Below, piece after piece: positions 1 through 9,045 of a DNA stretch of 64,000 bases. The notes beneath the pieces were generated by a model. The model made no database searches. It saw only the letters and a program-made list of their open reading frames with translations, and was not told the origin of the DNA. Position 1 is the stretch's first letter. Every line of letters starts with the position of its first letter. The stretch comes from Candidatus Frackibacter sp. WG13. GTDB lineage: Bacteria > Bacillota > Halanaerobiia > Halobacteroidales > Acetohalobiaceae. A program made the position numbers and the translations under genes. The stretch is from contig NZ_FOTT01000002.1 in the NCBI RefSeq assembly GCF_900114655.1, positions 1-64,000 of the forward strand, read 5' to 3'.

Positions 1-708
1 CCAAAGTTCTTCGGATTCTTTGTAAACACCTGAAAAATAGTACTTATTCTTTAATTTATTTCTATCTCCCAACTCTTCTATACCTTCGTGAACATATACT
101 AACTTAGGTACAGATTTATTTCCGTTTTGTAAGGAAACATGATCTTCATCTGCTTCTATATATAGACACTTTACTTCTCTCTTTTCTTCTACTTCATTTA
201 AAATATCATTTTCTATTCTTTTCAGCTTTCTTATCTTATTCATTACTGTTTGATCACTTATTTTCAAGTTATCAACTGCTTCTTTTCCGCTTTTAGCATA
301 TGAAGTTTTAGCTGCTAAATCTACTAGTTTAGCTTCTAAGGAAGAGTCCATCCTTTGATGAGGGCTTATCCCTAACTTATCATCTACAAGATGACTATAA
401 CCTTTATCTCCTTTAGATTTATAATATGTCCTTTCGTATTTAACTTCACCAAACTTAGTCATTAATGTTTTGGGATTATCATTTTGTTCAACTACCCATT
501 CTTTTTTCCGTTTTGAACTCTCTTTTATTACTTCATCTGCTGTTTCTATGACCCATTTGCAAAGCTTAATGCCTAACTTATCAAGTTCCTCCTTTAGAAT
601 TTCTACCAACTCTGAAATATCCTTATCAGATCTTAATATAATTTCTTTTAAAAATTCTTCTAATTTACCACTGACATTTTCACTAAAATCCTGTATAATA
701 GTATCCAT
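1..708 (-). mobile_element. ISLre2-family (UPF0236) transposase, 5' part only
   Basis: The minus strand is open from an ATG at 708 to the window edge (236 codons), so only the N-terminal half is visible. The segment IEADEDHVSLQ, about 40 residues before the edge, and the helical N-terminal region with a YERTYYKSK stretch are what I recognise from ISLre2-type transposases. A GGGGAG ribosome-binding site sits 8 bases before the ATG. The gene points away from the betaine reductase operon that begins at 837. Whether the element is intact cannot be judged because its 3' end is outside the window. The family call is from memory of the motif, not from a search. Confidence 0.85.
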
Positions 709-709
709 A

Positions 710-775
710 AGAGACTCCCCTTTCTTGATTTGTATTTGTTGTAGTTAACAATATTTTATCAAAAAGGGAGTCTCT
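710..775 (-). repeat. inverted repeat covering the transposase RBS
   Basis: AGAGACTCCC at 710-719 is the exact reverse complement of GGGAGTCTCT at 766-775, and similarity continues a few bases outward. On a minus-strand transcript reaching in from beyond 775 the arms would pair and bury the GGGGAG ribosome-binding site of the transposase. A near-palindrome at 803-820 (ATAGT, then AATTTT, then ACACTAT) may mark the end of the element. If so the insertion stops only a few bases before the grdA ribosome-binding site. Confidence 0.6.
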
Positions 776-836
776 TTTCTATTTTTATTTTAAAATTGTC
801 CTATAGTAATTTTACACTATGATTGGAGGTGGAATT

Positions 837-1304
837 ATGTTAGAAGGGAAGAAAGTCGCAATTATTGGCGATCGTGATGGAATTCCAGCTCCTGCAATTC
901 AAGAATGTATCGAAACAACTGGAGCCGAAGTTGTTTTTGGCTCTACGGAGTGTTTCGTCTGAACTGCAGCGGGAGCTATGGACTTGGAGAACCAAAAGAG
1001 GATTCAAAAACTTGCTGAAGAGCATGGAGAAGAAAATTTAGTAGTAATCTTAGGTGGCGCAGAGGCAGAAGCTTCTGGTTTAGCTGCTGAGACTGTTACT
1101 AATGGAGATCCTACTTTTGCCGGTCCATTAGCAGGGGTCCAGTTAGGACTCAGGGTTTATCACATTTTAGAGCCAGAAATCAAGTCTGAAGTTGATGAAG
1201 ATGTTTATGAAGAACAGATTAGCATGATGGAAATGGTTCTAGAAGTAGATGAGATTGTCGATGAAGTTAAGTTATATCGTGATAAATATTGTAATTTTGA
1301 TTAG
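837..1304 (+). CDS. grdA: glycine/sarcosine/betaine reductase selenoprotein A
   Basis: GrdA is the small selenoprotein that carries the carboxymethyl group from the substrate-specific protein B to protein C as a Se-carboxymethyl selenoether. The gene reads 155 codons only if the in-frame TGA at 960-962 is decoded as selenocysteine (residue 42), in the invariant context [15 protein letters not shown]. The start ATG at 837 has the ribosome-binding site TTGGAGGTGG. A short TTGG/CCAA stem (984-995) lies about 22 bases after the UGA, where a bacterial SECIS hairpin is expected. A standard caller would give only the 978-1304 fragment. It is the first gene of the reductase cluster; grdI and grdH follow. 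Confidence 0.96.
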
Positions 1305-1327
1305 AATGGAGTCATGTAGACAATAAA

Positions 1328-1343
1328 TTGCCCTTAAGGGCAA
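1328..1343. repeat. perfect 16-bp palindrome between grdA and grdI
   Basis: TTGCCCTTAAGGGCAA is fully self-complementary. No T-run follows, so it is not a typical terminator. It could attenuate transcription or protect the grdA message, which is often needed in excess over the other subunits. The function is inferred only. Confidence 0.45.
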
Positions 1344-1514
1344 TAGTTGCCATAATCGCAAATGTTGCCCACAGGGGCTAATTAAGAGTTTTAAATTTAT
1401 ATTTTTGACTAGTAAGTGCAAAAAATCACATTCACAAAGTTTGATTTTATAGAAGATAAGGTAATGATACTAATAAGAGAAAGATGGACACAAAGAGAAA
1501 GGGGTGGAGTGCTA

Positions 1515-2840
1515 ATGCGTTTAGAGATTGGAAATTTTCCCGTTGAAGATATAGTCTTCGGCGAAGAAACTAGTTATAACGATGGTTTACTTACTATTAA
1601 TAAAGAAGAAGCCCTAGAAGTTGTAAAAGAAGATGAGCATATTACAGAAGCTGATTTAGTAATTGCTCGACCAGGTGAAGAGAAACGAATTGTTCCAGTT
1701 AAAGAAGCAATCGAACCTAGATATCGCCTTAATGGAGATGCTACTTTTCCTGGAGTAACAGGTAAGGTAGAGAGTGTTGGCGAAGGTAGAACAGTAGCCT
1801 TAAAAGGATGTAGTGTATTAGCTGTTGGTAAACACTGGGGTAGTTTTGGTGATGGATTAATCGATATGAGTGGTGAAGGCGCTAAGTATACTTACTTTTC
1901 TAAGTTAGTAAATGTCTGTTTAGTAGCAGATACAGATGAAGAGTTTGAAAGAGAAGAGCAACAGAAGAAGAATCATGCTATTAGATGGGCTGCCCATAGG
2001 TTAGCTGAATATTTAGGTGAAACAGTGAAAGATTTAGAGCTTAAGGAGGAAGAAGTCCTTGAATTAGAGCCGATTACTAAACGTTCGCAAGATGTAAATG
2101 ACTTACCATCAGTTGTATATGTTATGCAGCCGCAATCCCAAATGGAAGAATTAGGATATAATGATTTAGTATATGGTTGGGATGCAAATAGAATGCTGCC
2201 AACTCTTATGCATCCTAACGAAGTATTAGATGGAGCAATAATTTCGGGTAGCTTTATGCCTTGCTCTTCTAAATGGTCGACGTATGACTTTCAGAATTGC
2301 CCTACGATTAAGAGGTTATATGCAGAACACGGCAAGACAATTAATTTCTTAGGTGTAATCATGTCCAATCTAAATGTAGCAATGGATCAGAAAGAGAGAG
2401 CAGCTATGTTTGTACAGCAGATAGCAAAATCATTAGGTGCAGATGCTGCTATTTTAGCTGAAGAAGGTTATGGTAATCCAGATGCTGACTTTATTGCTTG
2501 CTTTGCTGCCTTAGAAGATGCTGGTGTAAAGACAGTAGGGATGACTAACGAATGTACCGGTCGAGATGGACAGTCACAACCGTTAGTAACCTTAGATGAA
2601 CGCGCTGATGCAATTGTTTCCTGTGGAAATGTGTCAACATTAATTAAATTGCCACCAATGGAAACCGTAATTGGTGAATTAGAGGCTTTGGCCCGTGATG
2701 GTTTATCAGGTGGTTGGGCTGATGATGAAAAATTAGGTCCTTCTGTAAAAGAGGATGGTTCAATTATTATGGAGAATAATTCAATGTTCTGTGGAGATCA
2801 AGTGCTTGGCTGGTCGCCTAAGACAATGAAGGAGTTTTAA
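1515..2840 (+). CDS. grdI: betaine reductase protein B, proprotein subunit (GrdI/GrdE family)
   Basis: This is the substrate-specific protein B subunit that is cleaved at a cysteine to generate a pyruvoyl cofactor binding the amine substrate. I chose ATG 1515 (441 aa) because GGGGTGGAG lies just upstream and the N-terminus MRLEIGNFPVEDI resembles the family start; an in-frame ATG at 1416 would add 33 unlikely residues. Cys250, in ISGSFMPCSSKW followed by a QNCPTIKRLY stretch, sits where the processed cysteine of GrdE (about residue 242) is known, so it is the probable pyruvoyl site. It lies 29 bases before grdH. The betaine rather than glycine or sarcosine assignment is inferred from the adjacent BCCT carrier. 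Confidence 0.85.
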   Translation: MRLEIGNFPVEDIVFGEETSYNDGLLTINKEEALEVVKEDEHITEADLVIARPGEEKRIVPVKEAIEPRYRLNGDATFPGVTGKVESVGEGRTVALKGCSVLAVGKHWGSFGDGLIDMSGEGAKYTYFSKLVNVCLVADTDEEFEREEQQKKNHAIRWAAHRLAEYLGETVKDLELKEEEVLELEPITKRSQDVNDLPSVVYVMQPQSQMEELGYNDLVYGWDANRMLPTLMHPNEVLDGAIISGSFMPCSSKWSTYDFQNCPTIKRLYAEHGKTINFLGVIMSNLNVAMDQKERAAMFVQQIAKSLGADAAILAEEGYGNPDADFIACFAALEDAGVKTVGMTNECTGRDGQSQPLVTLDERADAIVSCGNVSTLIKLPPMETVIGELEALARDGLSGGWADDEKLGPSVKEDGSIIMENNSMFCGDQVLGWSPKTMKEF

Positions 2841-2869
2841 TTTAAATACTTAAGGAGGTGTACTAACTT

Positions 2870-4183
2870 ATGAAGAAAGCAATTATATATATAAATCAAT
2901 TTTTTGCAGGAATTGGTGGTGAGGAAGAAGCTGACCATCAACCTGAAATTAGAGAAGGTTTAGTTGGACCAGCAATGTTATTAAATCAATTATCAGATGC
3001 AGAAGTAACAGATACAATCATTTGTGGCGATAACTTTATGGGATCAAATGAAGAGGAAGCTGTAGAGAAAATATTAGGATTTTTAGAAGATAAAGAGTTT
3101 GATATCTTCTTTGCCGGACCAGCTTTCCAGGCTGGTAGATACGGAAATGCTTGTGGTGTTATCGGTAAAGCAGTAAAAGAAGCGTTTGATGTACCGGTTA
3201 TTTCTTCAATGAATGAAGAGAATCCAGGTGTCGATATGTTTAAGAAAGATATCTATATCTTCCCTGGTGGAAAGAGTGCAGCTAAGATGAAAGATGATAT
3301 GGCTAAGATGGCTGAACTTGGGAATAAGATATTAAATGGAGAAGGGCCACTTACTGCTGAAGAAGAAGGTTTCTTTACTCGTGGAATTAGACATCAAGTC
3401 TGGTTAGAAGATAGTAAACCAGCAGCTGATCGAGCAATAGAGATGTTACTTAAGAAAGTGAATGGTGAAGAGTTTAAATCTGAGCTACCTATACCTAAGA
3501 TTGATAGAGTACCAATTGCTGAGCCAATTAAAGACTTAAGCGAGGCTACTATAGCTCTTGCTACTTCTGGTGGTATTGTACCGGTAGATAATCCAGATAA
3601 GATTCAGTCGGCATCTGCTACTAGATGGGGCAGATATAGTGTAGAAGGCTTGGATAATCTACCTAATAGAGAAGCTGGAGAGTTTAAGACTATTCATGCC
3701 GGTTATGATCCAGCGGCAGCTGATGCTAATCCTGATCGTGTTGTACCATTAGATGCTCTTAGAGCATATGAAGAGGAAGGACGAATTGGTAAAGTACACG
3801 AGTATTTCTATACAACAGTTGGAACAGGAACTACTGAAGCAGAAGCGGCTAGAATGGGTCAAGAAATGGTAGAGTATATGAAAGATGAAGGCGTAGATGC
3901 TGTAATTTTAACATCTACTTGAGGTACTTGTACTCGTTGCGGTGCAACGATCGTAAAAGAAATTGAAAGAGCCGGTATTCCGGTTGTACAGATGGCTAAC
4001 TTAATACCAGTAGCGGAGACTGTTGGTGCTAATCGTATGGTTCCGACTATCTCTATTCCGTATCCTCTTGGAGACCCAGAAAGCTCTGAAGATGAACAAT
4101 GGAAACTTCGTTATCATCGAGTTGGAGTTGCTTTAGAAGCACTTGAAACTGCTATTGATGAACAGACAGTATTTGAAGTTTAA
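2870..4183 (+). CDS. grdH: betaine reductase protein B, selenocysteine subunit (GrdH/GrdB family)
   Basis: This is the catalytic subunit of protein B. It transfers the carboxymethyl group of the substrate to the GrdA selenol and releases the amine, here presumably trimethylamine. It is read as one 437-aa protein across the in-frame TGA at 3920-3922, which encodes Sec351 in the family motif ILTST-U-GTCTRC. Without recoding it splits into a 350-aa piece and a C-terminal piece from 3992. Length and Sec position match GrdB/GrdF/GrdH. The start ATG at 2870 has AAGGAGGTG upstream. It follows grdI and precedes a BCCT transporter, as in other betaine reductase clusters. Confidence 0.93.
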
Positions 4184-4249
4184 ATAATTAAGAATTCTGC
4201 CTCTCTTTGTTAATACTTAGGGGGGTAGAATTCTAAAAAAGGAGAGGAT

Positions 4250-5743
4250 ATGATGGAAGTAAAAAGGAAGAGTAAGAATCAGGTCTTTTATACTGCCTTA
4301 ATAGTAGTCTTTGCCATTGTTGCTTGGGGCTTATTTATGCCAAAAAACTTTGAAAGTACTGCTAATAGTATATTTGATTTTTTAGTCGGTAATTTTGGCT
4401 GGTTCTACCTATTGTCAATGTCTTCTTTTGTAATCTTTTCAGTTTGGATTGCTTTCAGTAAATATGGTAAGATAAGGTTGGGGAAAGATGGTGAGGAGCC
4501 AGAATATAGCACGATCTCTTGGTTTGCTATGCTCTTTAGTGCTGGTATGGGAGTTGGGTTAGTATTCTGGGGAGTAGCTGAGCCTTTAAATCACTTTGTA
4601 AATCCCTTAGGTTTAGAAGGAGGCACATCAGCTGCTGCTGACTTTGCAATTAAGAAATCTTTCTTTCATTGGGGGTTACACCCATGGGCTAACTATGCAG
4701 TCTTTGCGTTAGCTTTAGCATATATGCAGTTTAGAAGAGATAAACCTGCTCTTGTTAGTAGTATCTTCATTCCGTTAATAGGTGAAGAAAGAGCCGCAGG
4801 AACGATAGGGAAACTTGTTGATATTCTTGCTATATTTGCAACGGTTGCTGGAGTTGCAACTTCCTTAGGAATGGCTACCTTACAGATGACTAGTGGGTTC
4901 AATTACTTATTTGGTGTGCCCGAGACTGACTTAGTAAGAATAATTATTATTGGGATTGTTACCGTCTTATTTATGCTTTCGGCAGTAACTGGATTAGATA
5001 AAGGGATTAAGATATTATCTAATGCTAACATTACCTTGGCGGGTATTTTAATGGTATTAGGATTAATTCTTGGCCCTACAGTATTGATCATTAATAACTT
5101 AACTAATGGAGTTGGGATGTACTTAAGCTCATTAGTAAGAGATAGCTTTAAGATTTCAAGTGATCCTTGGTATGGCTGGTGGACTATCTTCTATTGGGCT
5201 TGGTGGATTGCTTGGGCTCCATTTGTTGGAACTTTTATTGCCCGAATTTCGCGAGGTAGGACGATTAAAGAGTTTATTGGTGGAGTGCTTTTAGCACCTA
5301 CTCTTGCTTCATTTATCTGGTTTGCTATCTTCGGGACATTAGGTATTAATACTGGTATGGATGTAGCATCTGAAGCTATCAAATCTACTTCAACCGCTTT
5401 CTTTGTGGTACTTGAAAACTATCCGATTGGAAATATCATATCATTCATTGCTGTAATCCTATTGTCAACATTCTTCGTGACATCAGCAGATTCAGCCACA
5501 TTCGTTTTAGGGATGATGTCTTCTAACGGAGACTTAAATCCAACTACTAAACGAAAAGTAACGTGGGGCTTTATTCAATCTGGACTAGCTGTAACTTTAA
5601 TGTTAGCTGGTGGTTTAGAAATGTTGCAGACTGCTTCGATTGCAGCGGCTTTTCCATTTGCTTTCGTAATGTTATTTGGGATGGTGTCATTAGTTAAAGC
5701 ATTGAGACAGGATGTTAGGAAAGATAGTATAGGAAAGGCTTAG
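4250..5743 (+). CDS. BCCT-family betaine transporter
   Basis: This is a 497-aa membrane protein with about twelve hydrophobic helices. It has the BCCT signatures GMGVGLVFWGVAEP (near residue 99) and a tryptophan-rich block FYWAWWIAWAPFVG followed by ARISRGRT. BCCT carriers import quaternary amines such as glycine betaine, choline or carnitine, usually with sodium. Its position between grdH and the thioredoxin reductase gene says it feeds betaine to the reductase rather than serving only osmoprotection. The ribosome-binding site GGAGAGG precedes tandem ATGs at 4250 and 4253; either may be used. A close paralogue is at 14533. Confidence 0.93.
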   Translation: MMEVKRKSKNQVFYTALIVVFAIVAWGLFMPKNFESTANSIFDFLVGNFGWFYLLSMSSFVIFSVWIAFSKYGKIRLGKDGEEPEYSTISWFAMLFSAGMGVGLVFWGVAEPLNHFVNPLGLEGGTSAAADFAIKKSFFHWGLHPWANYAVFALALAYMQFRRDKPALVSSIFIPLIGEERAAGTIGKLVDILAIFATVAGVATSLGMATLQMTSGFNYLFGVPETDLVRIIIIGIVTVLFMLSAVTGLDKGIKILSNANITLAGILMVLGLILGPTVLIINNLTNGVGMYLSSLVRDSFKISSDPWYGWWTIFYWAWWIAWAPFVGTFIARISRGRTIKEFIGGVLLAPTLASFIWFAIFGTLGINTGMDVASEAIKSTSTAFFVVLENYPIGNIISFIAVILLSTFFVTSADSATFVLGMMSSNGDLNPTTKRKVTWGFIQSGLAVTLMLAGGLEMLQTASIAAAFPFAFVMLFGMVSLVKALRQDVRKDSIGKA

Positions 5744-5770
5744 ATGAGATGGAAATAAAATAGAACGCAA

Positions 5771-5825
5771 GTAGGGGACGAGGCTTCGTCTCCTACTGAA
5801 TGGGCTAGTGGTAATCATGATTACC
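5771..5825. repeat. two intergenic hairpins before trxB
   Basis: 5771-5796 forms an 11-bp stem with one G-U pair around a GGCT loop. 5810-5825, GGTAATCATGATTACC, is a perfect palindrome. Neither has a T-run. They separate the transporter from the thioredoxin part of the cluster and may tune read-through. Confidence 0.45.
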
Positions 5826-5864
5826 AAAACTCTTATTTAACCGATCATAAAAGGAGGGTGCTAA

Positions 5865-7064
5865 ATGAGCAAAAAGTATGATGTTATTATTGTTGGCGGT
5901 GGGCCGGCTGGTTTGTCGGCGGCTGTTTATGCTTCTCGTTCTAAGTTAGATACTTTGCTATTAGAACAGAATCGTAAAGTTGGAGGTCAACCAACAACTT
6001 ATGAAGAGATGGAGAACTATCCTGGAGTTCTTGATACTACTGCACCAGAATTAGTAAAGAATTTTAGAGAGCATGCAGAAAAGTTTGGAACTGAAATTGA
6101 ACGTGGAGAAGTAAAAGATGTTAGCCTTGATGGAAGAATTAAGAGTGTAACAACTAAAGATGGCAAGGAGTATAGGGCTAAAAGCGTAATAATTGCTACT
6201 GGTGCTGAGCCAAGGAAGTTAGGTGTCAAAGGGGAAGCAGAGTTTAAAGGTAAAGGAGTTTCTTATTGTGCAACTTGTGATGCAGATTTCTTCGTTGACT
6301 TAGAAGTTGTAGTTGTTGGTAATGGGAACTCAGCTATTGAAGAAGCGATTTATTTGACTAAGTTTGCAAGTAAAGTAACTGTGATTGTTATTCATGAAGA
6401 AGGAGTTATGGATGCTGAGAAGATTTTGCAGGAAAGAGCTTATAGTAATGATAAGATCGAATTTGTTTGGAATTCAACTTTGGAAGAAGTTAAAGGTGAA
6501 GGATTAGTAGATACAGCAGTTCTTAAGAATATCAAGACTGGTGAAACCACTGACCTATCATGTGATGGAATCTTTATCTTCATTGGTAGAGTCCCTCGAA
6601 TTGATTTTGTAGAAGAAGAGTTAGAACTAAATGAAAATGGATATATAGAAGTTAATAGTGAAAGGTTAGATACTAATATTTCAGGAGTTTATGCAGCAGG
6701 GGATGTTAGAGATAAATATTTACGGCAGGTTATAACTGCTGCTAGTGATGGAGCTGCAGCAGCTATGGCAGCGGGAGGTTATATTGAAGAAGAGGACTAC
6801 TGGCAAGAGAACGTATTAGAAACAGAAGAGACAGTCTTAGTAGCATTTTGGAGTCCGACGAATGAAGAGAGCTTAGAAGTAATTAATAGATTGGAGAAGA
6901 TAGGCTTAGATGCTAAGTTAGTGAAGATTGACACTTATAAGAATACATTAGTTTCCGAGCGTTATGACGTGAATGAAATTCCTACAGTTCTTAAGATTGA
7001 AGATGGTGAGGTTGTAGATAGAACTGTTAATCCTAAGTTAGAAGAGATTAATGAATTTATTTAA
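5865..7064 (+). CDS. trxB: thioredoxin reductase with C-terminal thioredoxin-like domain
   Basis: It supplies electrons from NAD(P)H to thioredoxin, the reductant of the Grd system. Residues 1-312 are a normal FAD/NAD(P)H disulfide reductase: FAD-binding GGGPAGL near residue 11, redox pair C135-A-T-C138, nucleotide-binding VGNGNSAIEEA, and GVYAAGD. The protein is 399 aa, about 85 longer than usual. Residues 317-399 look like a thioredoxin fold (VLVAFWSPTNEES, then EIPTV with a likely cis-proline), but the WCxxC active site is replaced by WSPTNE. The added domain therefore cannot do disulfide exchange and may dock the partner. The ribosome-binding site is AAAGGAGG; the gene lies in the grd cluster just before trxA. 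Confidence 0.93.
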   Translation: MSKKYDVIIVGGGPAGLSAAVYASRSKLDTLLLEQNRKVGGQPTTYEEMENYPGVLDTTAPELVKNFREHAEKFGTEIERGEVKDVSLDGRIKSVTTKDGKEYRAKSVIIATGAEPRKLGVKGEAEFKGKGVSYCATCDADFFVDLEVVVVGNGNSAIEEAIYLTKFASKVTVIVIHEEGVMDAEKILQERAYSNDKIEFVWNSTLEEVKGEGLVDTAVLKNIKTGETTDLSCDGIFIFIGRVPRIDFVEEELELNENGYIEVNSERLDTNISGVYAAGDVRDKYLRQVITAASDGAAAAMAAGGYIEEEDYWQENVLETEETVLVAFWSPTNEESLEVINRLEKIGLDAKLVKIDTYKNTLVSERYDVNEIPTVLKIEDGEVVDRTVNPKLEEINEFI

Positions 7065-7121
7065 TTTATAAAATTAAATGTAATAATAATCTATTTTAAT
7101 AATCTAAAGGAGGCTAAAATT

Positions 7122-7439
7122 ATGTTAGAAGTAAATAAAGAAAACTATGAAGAAGAAGTATTAAATGCTGAAGGTGTTGTTATGGTTGACTTTTGGGGAG
7201 AAGGCTGTGAACGTTGTTTAGAACTAATGCCTGATGTAGAAGCTTTTGCTGAGGAGTATGGTGATAAGATTAAGTTTGCTAAATTAAATATTAAAGGGAA
7301 CCGACGATTAGCTATGAGTCAGCAGGTTATGGGATTACCATCGATGGTATTCTATGTTGATGGAGAAAAGAAATCACATTTAAGTGGAGATGAGTTGACA
7401 GCGGAAGAGATTGAAGAAGAGATTAAAAAATATCTTTAA
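7122..7439 (+). CDS. trxA: thioredoxin of the reductase system (CERC active site)
   Basis: This is a 105-aa single-domain thioredoxin. The active site reads FWGEGCERC in place of WCGPC, with the cis-proline loop GLPSM. Atypical GCxxC thioredoxins are known partners of amino-acid reductases, passing electrons to the selenoprotein GrdA after each turnover. It starts 57 bases after trxB and is followed at once by grdC, so it is most likely one transcript with them. The ribosome-binding site is AAAGGAGG. Confidence 0.92.
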   Translation: MLEVNKENYEEEVLNAEGVVMVDFWGEGCERCLELMPDVEAFAEEYGDKIKFAKLNIKGNRRLAMSQQVMGLPSMVFYVDGEKKSHLSGDELTAEEIEEEIKKYL

Positions 7440-7474
7440 AAAGAAGGTTTCTAATTAAAACGGAGGTGTAAAAA

Positions 7475-9016
7475 TTGACTTCACCAGTTATTAAAGGTAC
7501 TAGCTATGTTTTAGTTCATGCGACTAATAACCTATTACATCATGGTTCTACACAGGTTATGGAACGAGATAAAGATGCTAATAGTGAATATTTAAAGGAG
7601 TTACCTGATTTTTTAAGGAGTTATGAAGATGTAGTAGCTTATGGTCCAAACCAAGCTTATATTGGTAATATTTCTGTAGAAGAGTTAGAGGAAATGGACC
7701 AACCTTGGTATGAAAATTCTATTGCTGAGGCAGAACGTCTTAGTGACTGGGGAGAGATCATGCCTGAGGATGAGTTTTATGGTATGTTAAAGATAGTTGA
7801 TGCTTTTGATTTAGTAAAATTAAGTGATGAATTTGCTAATAAAGTAAAAGAAAAGTTAGCGGGACATTCATTGTTGACAAAAGACCATATAGAAAAGATT
7901 ATAGGTGTAGAAAGTGAAGTTATCAAAGAGACAGTAGATGAAGATACAGCTGAAGCACTCTTTTTAGATGATGAATTAGTAGGCTGTGTTAAGCAAGCTC
8001 ATGACACAGATATTAATCTATCAGCTCATGTTATGTTAGAAAATTTAGTAGTTAAAGCATCTGGTGTACTTTCATTACTTCATTTAGGAAAACAAGATGG
8101 AGTTAACTTAGAAGAAGTAGATTATGTAATTGAAGTTTCAGAAGAAGCTTGTGGTGACATTAATCAGCGTGGTGGAGGTAACTTTGCCAAAGCTATTGCG
8201 GAAATAGCTGGTTGTGAGCAGGCTACTGGTTCTGATACTCGTAGTTTCTGTGCTGGCCCGACTCATGGTTTAATTAATGCTGCTGGCTTAGTGAAGTCAG
8301 GTATCTATGACAATGTAGTAGTAGTTGCAGGTGGTTCTACAGCTAAGTTAGGTATGAATGGGAAAGATCATGTAAATAAAGAGATGCCGGTATTAGAGGA
8401 TTGTTTAGGTGGTTTTGCAGTCTTGATTAGTAAAGATGACGGGGTGAATCCAGTTATTCGTACAGATGCTATTGGTAGACATAAGGTAGCAACTGGTTCA
8501 TCACCACAGGCGGTAATTAGTTCTTTAGTTACTGAACCTTTAGATGATATTGGTCTGCAGATTACTGATATTGATAAATATTCAGTAGAAATGCAGAATC
8601 CAGAGATTACTAAGCCGGCAGGTGCTGGAGATGTACCGGCTTCTAATTATAAGATGATTGCAGCCTTAGGTGTTAAGCGAGGCGACTTAGAGCGTAGTGA
8701 TCTTATGAATTTTGTTGAAGAACATGGTATGCCTGGATTTGCACCAACCCAGGGGCATATTCCATCTGGCGTACCTTTCATTGGTCATGCTCGTCAAATG
8801 ATGAATGCTGGTGAAATCGAAAAGGCTATGATTATTGGAAAAGGTAGTCTATTTTTAGGAAGAATGACTAATTTATTTGATGGTGTTTCTTTCATTATTG
8901 AACAGAATAAAGGAGCTAGTGAAGAGACAACGGCTGTCGGTGAAGATGAGATTAAGGGTGTAGTTGCTGAGGCTATGCGTAGCTTATCGCAAGCATTATT
9001 AGCTGAAGAAGAATAA
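7475..9016 (+). CDS. grdC: betaine/glycine reductase complex protein C, beta subunit
   Basis: GrdC with GrdD turns the Se-carboxymethyl group on GrdA into an acetyl thioester and releases acetyl phosphate, the energy-yielding step shared by all Grd substrates. The 513-aa protein shows a ketoacyl-synthase-III-like core with cysteines in EEACGDINQRGGGNF and SFCAGPTHGL. The start is TTG at 7475; CGGAGGTG lies seven bases before it and no in-frame ATG is near. It follows trxA by 35 bases and precedes grdD by 29. Confidence 0.93.
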   Translation: MTSPVIKGTSYVLVHATNNLLHHGSTQVMERDKDANSEYLKELPDFLRSYEDVVAYGPNQAYIGNISVEELEEMDQPWYENSIAEAERLSDWGEIMPEDEFYGMLKIVDAFDLVKLSDEFANKVKEKLAGHSLLTKDHIEKIIGVESEVIKETVDEDTAEALFLDDELVGCVKQAHDTDINLSAHVMLENLVVKASGVLSLLHLGKQDGVNLEEVDYVIEVSEEACGDINQRGGGNFAKAIAEIAGCEQATGSDTRSFCAGPTHGLINAAGLVKSGIYDNVVVVAGGSTAKLGMNGKDHVNKEMPVLEDCLGGFAVLISKDDGVNPVIRTDAIGRHKVATGSSPQAVISSLVTEPLDDIGLQITDIDKYSVEMQNPEITKPAGAGDVPASNYKMIAALGVKRGDLERSDLMNFVEEHGMPGFAPTQGHIPSGVPFIGHARQMMNAGEIEKAMIIGKGSLFLGRMTNLFDGVSFIIEQNKGASEETTAVGEDEIKGVVAEAMRSLSQALLAEEE

Positions 9017-9045
9017 GAAATGGCACATTATTAGGAGGTGAACAG

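Noticed and set aside
837-1304. grdA as a frameshifted or stop-interrupted pseudogene
   Set aside because: The single in-frame TGA falls exactly in the invariant selenocysteine context CFV-U-TAAGAM and the rest of the frame is intact.
3920-4183. Separate small gene starting at 3992
   Set aside because: It is the C-terminal part of grdH beyond Sec351; the reading frame is continuous across the TGA and matches the family.
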